The position numbers were made by a program, and so were the translations under genes. A DNA stretch of 11,932 nucleotides from Candidatus Krumholzibacteriia bacterium (GTDB taxonomy: Bacteria > Krumholzibacteriota > Krumholzibacteriia > LZORAL124-64-63). Shown piece after piece: positions 6,556 to 11,932 of the stretch (position 1 is its first letter; each line of letters opens with the position of its first letter). The notes under the pieces are model-generated. The model was given only the letters and a program-made list of their open reading frames with translations, made no database searches and had not been told where the DNA came from. Where the stretch lies: positions 1 through 11,932 of the forward strand of contig JAUUYW010000064.1 of assembly GCA_030590265.1 (NCBI GenBank), read 5' to 3'.

Positions 6556-8967
6556 CTACTTGCTGAGCCGCGTGGCAACGACCACGGGCGCGGTTGTGGT
6601 TTCATTTTCGCCGGTGCGGTTGTCAACCACCGACAGATGCAGGACATACAATCCTGCCCTCACACGTTCGTATTTCTCATCCCTGCCATCCCAGGCCACG
6701 GTGGTGTAGGCGCCGGGAATAACCGACGGAGCACCGTTGCGGCGACTGTCCCACAGGGTGTAGATCAGTCGGCCTTCCATATCGAAGAGGCGCAACCTGG
6801 TTTCACTGTTGGGCTTTGAGGTGAATCGGATGGGCATCAGCTCACCCATGGTTGGGATGAAGGTTTTGGCCTCCACTTTCAGCTGGATGGTGCTTTCGCC
6901 GCCGCCGGTGGAACCACTGGGACGACTGGGGTCGTATTCAGCCAGGTCGAAAGTATTTTGCAGATCTTCGGAAGTTTCGTCGCGACCCAAGACACCGTTG
7001 CTGCCGGTGGGTGTTTGATTGCCTTCGTTGGGATTAATGCGTTGGTACGATTCTCCGAAGGGAGCCTCTTGAGGGAAGGAGGTGGCAATTCCGGTTCCCG
7101 CTTCAGGCAGGTAGCTATGGCTGCCGATGGTCACGTTGGTCTTGTTGAAGTAGTGACTGGTCGTTGTTGCCGATGGGTCTTTCCAATGGAAGACATCGAT
7201 ATCGGTGATGCCGTCGCTGATCCCATCCCAATGGTAAAGGATCACTGTTTCAGCACCGTTGGACAAAGTCGGTACGGAAGTATTGTCGCCTGTGCGAGTA
7301 ACGATACTGTTGTCCACTTCATCACCAAAAACCCAGCGCATATCCGGCACATTGTCCGGAAAAGCATCGTCTTCCCACAACTCAAGGTCGGGCAGGAAGC
7401 CGAATGAACCCGAAAAGAGCTGGCTGCCGGCCACGGTGATGACAATGGTATCGCCGGCGGCAAGGGTGAAGCCCTCAGGAAACTGGCTGTGGAAATCGGC
7501 AAAAGCGCCACCGCCGATGGTGCTCTGGGAAGGATTCCCTTCGGTGATGCGCCAGTAGTACTGGCTGCCCGGGGAATAGTTGGCGTCGGTCAGGTAGTAG
7601 TTGCCCATGTCGACGTCTTCGGTGCCAGGATTGTAGATCTCCACAAATTCCTGATCGGAGCCAATGGTGGCCACTTCGGTGATCAGGAGCTTGGCGGGGA
7701 AGTCAGCTGGATTGGGAGCTTCGGCCACGGTCCAGCTGCTGGTGTAGGCAGGAGCGGCGGCAGGATAGACAGCAACCCCGCCGTCGGAATTCTCACCGGT
7801 GACGTACCAAACCAGAACCGCACCCTCAACCTGGGCAGGGACAGTGGCTGTGTATTCGTCGCCTGAGGTGTTGGCACCCACAAGATCATTCACCGTGCCG
7901 CCATCCACCGTGTAGTGGAAAGTGACGTTGATGGCGCTGCTGCTGACCAGGGTTGCGTTCAGGGTAACTTCCTGGCCATCGTAAGGAGCACCTGGGCTGG
8001 TGCTGGCAGCCAAAAAGATTGGGGCGGAAGGATGCCAGCTTGCAGGAGGGGCAGGAATAATGCTACCGGCCACACTGACATCAACATCCTCAAAGGTATC
8101 GGCCAAATTTTCACTGGTTTCATCATGCCCACCAATGCCGTTGCCCCCGGTGAGGGTTTCGGTTCCTTCATCGGCACTGAGGCGGCGGAATGAGTGGCGG
8201 AAATTCGGGCCGGCCCCGGCCACGGCGCTCTGGCTGGCCACGGGCGTATCATTGGCATAGGTGCTCGAACCGATGGTCACTCCGGTCTTGTCGAACCGCA
8301 CACCTTGGTTGCTTCCCCACATGAGATAATCCATATCCTGGACCAAATCCGTGGTTCCATCCCAGGTGTAGATAATGATGCTTTCGGCAATATCCGAAAG
8401 AGCTGGCACGTTCACACCCGACAAGGGACCGGCATCAATGGATCCCGGGAAGACTTCGACCAATTCAGGCACCGTGTCCGGAGCAAAGCTGTCTTCGTAC
8501 AGTTCGAAATCGGGCAACCGACCATAGGCTTCCTGATACTCGACACTGCCATTGATGGAGATCGCCAGGGAATCGCCAGCCGCCAGCACATAACCATCGG
8601 GAAAGCGAGCGTGGAAATCGCCGCCATTGCCACCACCAGGATTGCTGGCAGCAGGATTACCTATGGTAATGTTGTAATAAAAAGCGGAAGGAGAGGTGGT
8701 GGCGTCGGTGATATAAACCTGGCCCATGTCCACATCGCTGCCGGTGGGGTTGACCACCTGGATGTAGGGGCTGCCGAATGAGCTGACGGGATTACGGGTT
8801 TTGACCACAATCTCACTGATGATCAGATGGTCGGCATCGGCGGCGGAAACCTTCTGGACCATCAAGCCCATCAGGACCATCAGGGCCATCAGGACCGCAC
8901 CGATCGACACCGTCAACGTCAGCAACCAGCCCAGCGCCCTGCTAGCGCTCTTAGCATAACCGGTCAT
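6556..8967 (-). CDS. Exported protein with two lamin-tail domains, a central Ig-like domain and a FlgD-like C-terminal domain
   Basis: The product has 803 residues and is the first gene of the operon. Residues 1-42 are an unusually long signal with a Met/Leu-rich core (residues 24-37), cleavage probably at VSA-A. Lamin-tail-like domain 1 begins at LIISEI (48) and runs to about 290. A central Ig-like segment of about 100 residues (PYDGQEVTLNATLVSSSAINV) follows. Lamin-tail-like domain 2 starts at LLITEV (427) and ends near 675. The two copies share GGDFHARFPDGYVLAAGD/FADFHSQFPEGFTLAAGD and DETSENL/DETSEDL, so they arose by internal duplication. Residues 692-803 (MEGRLIYTLWD, VAWDGRDEKYERVRAGLYVL) form a FlgD-like Ig domain, common at the C-terminus of secreted proteins in FCB phyla, sometimes as a surface-sorting module. 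Bacterial lamin-tail domains are often found in surface or extracellular enzymes including nucleases, but no catalytic motif is visible here. The role is probably structural or adhesive. Confidence 0.85.
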   Translation of the reverse strand: MTGYAKSASRALGWLLTLTVSIGAVLMALMVLMGLMVQKVSAADADHLIISEIVVKTRNPVSSFGSPYIQVVNPTGSDVDMGQVYITDATTSPSAFYYNITIGNPAASNPGGGNGGDFHARFPDGYVLAAGDSLAISINGSVEYQEAYGRLPDFELYEDSFAPDTVPELVEVFPGSIDAGPLSGVNVPALSDIAESIIIYTWDGTTDLVQDMDYLMWGSNQGVRFDKTGVTIGSSTYANDTPVASQSAVAGAGPNFRHSFRRLSADEGTETLTGGNGIGGHDETSENLADTFEDVDVSVAGSIIPAPPASWHPSAPIFLAASTSPGAPYDGQEVTLNATLVSSSAINVTFHYTVDGGTVNDLVGANTSGDEYTATVPAQVEGAVLVWYVTGENSDGGVAVYPAAAPAYTSSWTVAEAPNPADFPAKLLITEVATIGSDQEFVEIYNPGTEDVDMGNYYLTDANYSPGSQYYWRITEGNPSQSTIGGGAFADFHSQFPEGFTLAAGDTIVITVAGSQLFSGSFGFLPDLELWEDDAFPDNVPDMRWVFGDEVDNSIVTRTGDNTSVPTLSNGAETVILYHWDGISDGITDIDVFHWKDPSATTTSHYFNKTNVTIGSHSYLPEAGTGIATSFPQEAPFGESYQRINPNEGNQTPTGSNGVLGRDETSEDLQNTFDLAEYDPSRPSGSTGGGESTIQLKVEAKTFIPTMGELMPIRFTSKPNSETRLRLFDMEGRLIYTLWDSRRNGAPSVIPGAYTTVAWDGRDEKYERVRAGLYVLHLSVVDNRTGENETTTAPVVVATRLSK

Positions 8968-8990
8968 TGAAAGAGCTCCCTTTCAAGGGG
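8967..8990 (-). promoter_or_regulatory. Ribosome-binding site of the lamin-tail gene inside alternative hairpins
   Basis: The Shine-Dalgarno AAAGGGAG (8983-8976) lies 8 nt before the ATG. Two mutually exclusive hairpins can form. In one, TTGAAAG pairs with CTTTCAA (8986-8980 with 8973-8967), holding GGAGCT in a 6-nt loop and the A of the ATG in the stem. In the other, CCCT pairs with AGGG (8989-8986 with 8981-8978) around a UGAA loop, burying the Shine-Dalgarno. The pairings are seen in the sequence; a regulatory role is inference. Confidence 0.4.
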
Positions 8991-8998
8991 AATTAACG

Positions 8999-9013
8999 TG
9001 AAGTTCAACTTCA
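8999..9013. promoter_or_regulatory. 15-bp palindrome, possible operator
   Basis: The sequence tgaagttcaacttca is a perfect dyad: 7-bp arms around a single central base. It lies 12 bp downstream of the candidate -10 box, about where transcription would have just started, and 32 bp before the ATG. A dyad of this size in this place fits a homodimeric repressor site, or a leader hairpin in RNA with a shortened stem. No regulator gene is visible nearby to pair with it. Confidence 0.4.
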
Positions 9014-9026
9014 GGGTAGAAGAACG

Positions 9027-9055
9027 AAAGTAGCGCAGAAGAAGGCAGGGTTCAA
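9027..9055 (-). promoter_or_regulatory. Candidate promoter of the five-gene operon
   Basis: On the minus strand, TTGAAC (9055-9050) and TACTTT (9032-9027) are separated by exactly 17 bp. The -35 matches the sigma-70 consensus at 4 of 6 positions and the -10 at only 3 of 6. The extended TACTTTCG is a near match to the TAnnTTTG element of Bacteroidota promoters, with one mismatch in the fixed positions. The implied leader is about 50 nt. Support is by consensus and position only. Confidence 0.4.
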
Positions 9056-9059
9056 GTGT

Positions 9060-9088
9060 GGATTATGATTTTTTGGATTATGTTTTTT
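9060..9088. repeat. AT-rich tandem direct repeat
   Basis: Two adjacent copies, ggattatgatttttt (9060-9074) and ggattatgtttttt (9075-9088), differ by one inserted base. They abut the upstream side of the candidate promoter, where an UP-like element or a DNA-bending or regulator site could be. They may also be a simple slippage duplication. Confidence 0.5.
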
Positions 9089-9171
9089 GGCATAAATGGA
9101 ACAAGGTTGGAGATGAAATTGGTATTGATTATCAGTAATAATATTGGTGTGGTGGTGAAGGCTAACTTTTT

Positions 9172-9636
9172 TCAGTCACTTCGCTGATCGTCTGCTCCGG
9201 CGAATACTTTTCTGAGATCCAATTTTGTTTTGGCACCTCGCAGATCATCCAAAAAATCACTTTTCACCATACGAGCCAGGCGGGCCAACACCCAAAGCAT
9301 CAAGCGGGAATTCTGAACCGGCCCCACCAACAGAATGACAATATCAACTGGCTCGCCGTCTTCAGACGGGATATCCAAAGGCTCAGCCAAAGTGGCCACG
9401 GCCACGGTCAGACTTTTGGCCCCCTCATGCCTGGCATGAGGAATAACCAGACCTCCACCAATAGCCGTGCTGCCTTCCTGTTCCCTGCGCATGACCTCAG
9501 CTGCCAGATTCGGCCCATCGGTCACCACACCGGAACTTTCCAGCACCTCAACCAGTTGGGTCACCGCCTCGTCCACACATGTGCACTTGATATGCGGCAG
9601 GAAGCCATTATCTGTTGTATAGTCCAGCAACTTCAT
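9172..9636 (-). CDS. PTS EIIA type-2 (fructose/nitrogen-type) domain protein
   Basis: The product has 154 residues, the normal length for a free-standing EIIA domain of the PtsN/fructose-mannitol family. The fold's hallmarks are present: an N-terminal helix region (MKLLDYTTDNGFLPHIK, then VDEAVTQLVEVLESSG), and the active-site segment GSTAIGGGLVIPHARHEG with the phospho-accepting His at position 67. VDIVILLVGPVQNSRLMLWVLARLARM forms the later strand and helix. Such proteins accept phosphate from HPr or NPr and either pass it to a sugar or act as a regulator. No EIIB, EIIC, HPr or EI gene is in the window, so a regulatory role is the better guess. The ATG at 9636 gives a start that fits the family; there is no strong Shine-Dalgarno. 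The gene is divergent from the sulfatase-like gene, with 81 bp between their starts. Confidence 0.88.
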   Translation of the reverse strand: MKLLDYTTDNGFLPHIKCTCVDEAVTQLVEVLESSGVVTDGPNLAAEVMRREQEGSTAIGGGLVIPHARHEGAKSLTVAVATLAEPLDIPSEDGEPVDIVILLVGPVQNSRLMLWVLARLARMVKSDFLDDLRGAKTKLDLRKVFAGADDQRSD

Positions 9637-9717
9637 GCCCGAATGGTAGTGGTCATGGTGGGCAGAGTCCAGTAAGTGTGTTTGAATAGCCCGACTTCAC
9701 GCGAAAAAGAGAGTTTT
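9637..9717. other. Divergent intergenic region between the EIIA gene and the sulfatase-like gene
   Basis: These 81 bp must hold the start signals of both divergent genes. I could not find a convincing -35/-10 pair on either strand. On the plus strand AAGAGAG (9707-9713) lies 4 nt before the ATG at 9718 and is the sequence that decides that start over the upstream in-frame GTG at 9676. Confidence 0.5.
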
Positions 9718-11304
9718 ATGCCAACGAGTCCCTTTGAAAAACTGACCCGCAAGACCATGGTCAAAGCTCGTCTTCAAAGGATGAAAAGGGCTCTGGGTCG
9801 GCCCTTTCGACCCAGCCGGGTTCTGCCCGACCGTTCAGGACCGAATAACTTGCTGCTGCTGGGCATCGACACCTTACGGGCGGACCACTTGGGTTTTGGT
9901 GGATACAGCGGCGGTCCCATCAGCCCAAATCTGGACCGTTTGGCCGGTGGTGGCACCATTTTCACCGATGCCACCGCCCCCGCGCCCTGGACCCTGCCTT
10001 CGTTCACCAGTGCCTTGACCGGCGTGATGCCAGGCCTGCACGGCGGGTTTCTCTCGGGTGAAGTGCGCAACATGGATCAACAACCGCCCGGACGGTTGAA
10101 CGACGGCATCGTCACCTTGGCTACTCATTTGAAAGAGCAGGGATACCGCACCGCAGCTTTCTATTCCAATCAGTTTTTCGCCTTTGGGCTGGCCGAGAGT
10201 TTTGATCACCACGAGTATCACAATTTGCCCGCCGCGGACCTGTCTGCCCTGGCCCAGGACTGGATCCGTCGCCACGCCGATCAACCATTTTTCTGTTTTG
10301 TTCTTTTCAACGATCCTCACGAACCAACCACTCCGTCCCTGGATGATCTGGCCCTGTTTCTGCCTGATATCGCCGCGAGCGACCCGGAACAACTGGCGGC
10401 TTTTGCCCGCTGGGGTGATCCACCCCACAACCATCTTGGTTTTATGGATGATCCCCATTCGCCCGCAGCTCAAACCGCTGTGAGAACCAAGCTGGCCATT
10501 TATGACGCCACCATCCGTGGTGTTGATCGTGTCGTGGGGCAAATTCAAGAGCAATTGGAACATTGGGATTTGGCTGATTCAACCCTGGTATCGGTTTTTG
10601 CAGATCATGGGGAAGAATTTCTGGACCACGTGGAATTTGCCCGCCAATGGAACCATGACCCGCGGGAAATCAGGGGTATTGGGCACGGTCATTCGCATTT
10701 TCAAGAGTTGTTGCATGTGCCCTGGGCTGCCTGGGGCGCCGGAGTGCAGGCTGGTTTTCTTTGCCGCGAGCCTGTTACCCTATTGGACCTTGCTCCCACT
10801 TTGTTGGATTGGTTGGAATTGCCGGCTTTGCGACAGCCGGTCTTGGAGAAGAGGATGGAGTTGTTGGCTGGCGATTTGGTGGGGATGCTTCAAGGGTGTT
10901 CTCAGGTGGGAAATTTGCGGGGCGATAGTTTGGACGGCAATAATTTGCAGAGCGATAATTTGCAGAGCAACAATTTAGCCAGCGACGAGGTTGGCCATCG
11001 TATTATCCTGGCTGAAGCCATCGCCTTTGGGCCTGATCTGGTGGCTATTCGCCAAGGTCGTTGGAAGATGATAGCCCGTCGGGATGGCTTTGTTCTGGCG
11101 TTGTTTGATTTGCAGGATGGGTCCCAAGAAACAACGGATGTTCAAGGTGCCAACGGTGAGGTGGTGAGTCGACTCCAGAGTGTGCTCTCCCAGTGGCTGG
11201 ATTCAGGAATGGGAGCCGGAGGTGGCACCTCTTCTGATGAGAATTGGGATGATCTTGACGATACGGTTCGCCAACGGTTGCGGGATCTTGGCTATTCAGA
11301 CTAA
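9718..11304 (+). CDS. Sulfatase-fold (alkaline phosphatase superfamily) hydrolase with Thr in the nucleophile position
   Basis: The product has 528 residues from ATG 9718, chosen because AAGAGAG sits just upstream; a GTG at 9676 would add 14 unsupported residues. There is no signal peptide, only a basic N-terminus (residues 8-34), so it is probably cytoplasmic. Sulfatase-superfamily marks are NLLLLGIDTLRADHLG (metal ligand D51), ISPNLDRLA, APWTLPSFTSALTG (positions 89-102), FADHGEEF (D296, H297) and GIGHGHSHFQELLHVPW (H323-H327). In true sulfatases the motif CxPxR carries the Cys made into formylglycine; here it reads T92-L-P-S-F, so no formylglycine can form. A Thr nucleophile is used by several phosphodiesterases and phosphotransferases of the superfamily, so the substrate may be a phosphoester. 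Residues 398-422 are five pentapeptide repeats of NLxS type, in the variable loop before HRIILAEAI. It is followed after 7 nt by a uvrA-like gene, probably co-transcribed. Confidence 0.85.
   Translation: MPTSPFEKLTRKTMVKARLQRMKRALGRPFRPSRVLPDRSGPNNLLLLGIDTLRADHLGFGGYSGGPISPNLDRLAGGGTIFTDATAPAPWTLPSFTSALTGVMPGLHGGFLSGEVRNMDQQPPGRLNDGIVTLATHLKEQGYRTAAFYSNQFFAFGLAESFDHHEYHNLPAADLSALAQDWIRRHADQPFFCFVLFNDPHEPTTPSLDDLALFLPDIAASDPEQLAAFARWGDPPHNHLGFMDDPHSPAAQTAVRTKLAIYDATIRGVDRVVGQIQEQLEHWDLADSTLVSVFADHGEEFLDHVEFARQWNHDPREIRGIGHGHSHFQELLHVPWAAWGAGVQAGFLCREPVTLLDLAPTLLDWLELPALRQPVLEKRMELLAGDLVGMLQGCSQVGNLRGDSLDGNNLQSDNLQSNNLASDEVGHRIILAEAIAFGPDLVAIRQGRWKMIARRDGFVLALFDLQDGSQETTDVQGANGEVVSRLQSVLSQWLDSGMGAGGGTSSDENWDDLDDTVRQRLRDLGYSD
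10909..10983 (+). repeat. Five 15-bp tandem units encoding pentapeptide-like repeats
   Basis: Inside the sulfatase-like gene lie five in-frame 15-bp units coding GNLRG, DSLDG, NNLQS, DNLQS, NNLAS. Units 3 and 4 differ at a single codon (AAT/GAT). The spacing and the Leu every fifth residue match the (A/N/D)-L-x-x pattern of pentapeptide repeat proteins. Five units make only about one and a quarter coils of the usual right-handed beta helix, so they may just be a flexible loop expanded by replication slippage. Confidence 0.75.
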
Positions 11305-11311
11305 GGACTCC

Positions 11312-11932
11312 ATGAACATAAGCAACACATCTCATGCCAGCATTGTTGTGCGCGGTGCCACGGTGCACAATCTCCAGAACATCGATCTGGAAATTCCCCA
11401 CAACCGGTTGGTGGTCATCACCGGGGTCTCCGGATCCGGCAAATCTTCCTTGGCTTTCGACACCATTTGCCGCGAGGGACAACGCCGATATCTGGAATCC
11501 TTTTCCACCCGGGCCCGCCAGCTGCTGGGAAAACTGGGCACCGCCGAAGTGCGGTCCATCAACCATCTGAGCCCGGCCATCGCCATCGACCAGAAAACCG
11601 CCAGTGGCAATGCGCGATCCACCGTGGGCACCATGAGCGAGTTGTATGATCACCTTCGATTGCTCTTTGCACGATTGGGGAATTCTCACCATAACGTGGA
11701 GTGCTCCTCTGGCAAGATTAGCCCACATGACGAAGGCCCCTCTCTGACTCGAAGTTTGTTTTCGTTCAATGCCGATGGAGCTTGCCGCACTTGCAATGGC
11801 CTTGGCGTGACCGATCAAATTGACCCTGACCTGTTGATCAGTGATCCCTCCCTCACATTGCGCCAAGGGGCTTTGGTGATCACAACCGACAGTGGCTACA
11901 TCATCTACTCCCAGGTGACCATGGAAGTGCTG
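11312..11932 (+). CDS. UvrA-like ABC ATPase of the UvrA2 type, start only (cut by window end)
   Basis: The frame is open for 207 codons from ATG 11312 to the window end, with AAGGA 4 nt before the ATG and 7 nt after the sulfatase-like stop. Conserved UvrA blocks are seen: RGATVHNLQNIDLEIP, Walker A GVSGSGKSS (38-46), LAFDTICREGQRRYLES, SPAIAIDQKTASGNARSTVGT with the Q-loop Q94, YDHLRLLFARLG, and the later FSFN..GAC..CNGLG (150-165). In canonical UvrA more than 100 residues separate ARLG from FSFN, including the UvrB-binding domain; here only about 26 do, with just C131 before the CRTC pair at 158-161. This is the layout of UvrA2-type paralogues linked to resistance to DNA-damaging drugs and antibiotics. 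ABC signature motifs and the second ATPase half lie beyond the window. It is not a classical nucleotide-excision UvrA as far as can be seen. Confidence 0.88.
   Translation, partial: MNISNTSHASIVVRGATVHNLQNIDLEIPHNRLVVITGVSGSGKSSLAFDTICREGQRRYLESFSTRARQLLGKLGTAEVRSINHLSPAIAIDQKTASGNARSTVGTMSELYDHLRLLFARLGNSHHNVECSSGKISPHDEGPSLTRSLFSFNADGACRTCNGLGVTDQIDPDLLISDPSLTLRQGALVITTDSGYIIYSQVTMEVL

Larger units (their letters stand above)
8968..9171. other. 204-bp AT-rich intergenic region upstream of the surface-protein operon
   Basis: No coding sequence was found. It separates the EIIA gene from the lamin-tail gene, both on the minus strand. It contains, from right to left, AT-rich sequence with a GGATTATG direct repeat, a candidate promoter, a palindrome and the ribosome-binding site. 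No hairpin with a U-tract follows the EIIA stop codon, so I cannot call a terminator there; the sequence after the stop is an A-run (AAAAAAG). Confidence 0.6.

Noticed and set aside
9157..9175. Intrinsic terminator after the EIIA gene
   Set aside because: The transcribed strand has an A-run, not a U-run, after the stop codon, and there is no GC-rich stem.
9634..9657. Tiny seven-codon frame (MTTTIRA) whose TGA overlaps the ATG of the EIIA gene
   Set aside because: The ATGA overlap resembles a coupled leader peptide, but there is no ribosome-binding site before it and the length is what chance allows.
9676..9717. Upstream GTG start for the sulfatase-like gene
   Set aside because: It adds 14 residues with no family similarity and no Shine-Dalgarno; ATG 9718 has AAGAGAG just upstream.
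9985..10026. Classical formylglycine sulfatase
   Set aside because: The CxPxR or SxPxR motif is absent; the aligned residue is Thr and the Arg is Phe.

Overview
The window looks like chromosomal DNA from an uncultured Gram-negative bacterium, probably of the FCB superphylum (Fibrobacterota, Krumholzibacteriota, Eisenbacteria or similar). The reasons are PorV/UPF0164-type and other outer-membrane beta-barrels, a lamin-tail surface protein with a FlgD-like C-terminal domain, and a barrel protein carrying ComEA-like helix-hairpin-helix (HhH) domains. The assignment is an inference from protein style only; there is no marker RNA or ribosomal gene. No tRNA, rRNA, CRISPR array or insertion sequence was seen.

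The left three quarters (1-8967) hold five tightly packed minus-strand genes. In transcription order they are a lamin-tail/FlgD-like surface protein (8967-6556), a PorV-like barrel (6543-5653), a large HhH-beta-barrel fusion (5656-3101), a second barrel (3078-1738), and a secreted 5'-nucleotidase-family metallophosphoesterase (from 1697, cut by the window edge). Gaps are 12, -4, 22 and 40 nt, so one operon is likely. All five have export signals, so the whole product set is periplasmic, outer-membrane or extracellular. My working hypothesis is a cell-surface machine for extracellular nucleic acids or nucleotides; this is unproven.

The 204-bp gap upstream (8968-9171) is AT-rich. It holds a plausible promoter, a 15-bp palindrome just downstream of it, an AT-rich direct repeat, and a 5' leader able to form hairpins around the Shine-Dalgarno of the first gene.

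Next is a single-domain PTS EIIA-type gene on the minus strand (9636-9172). Divergent from it runs a plus-strand pair: a cytoplasmic sulfatase/alkaline-phosphatase-superfamily enzyme (9718-11304) with Thr in place of the sulfatase Cys and a small pentapeptide-repeat tract, then, 7 nt later, the start of a UvrA-like ABC ATPase (11312 to the window end). That UvrA lacks the UvrB-binding region and part of the first zinc module, as in UvrA2-type paralogues.
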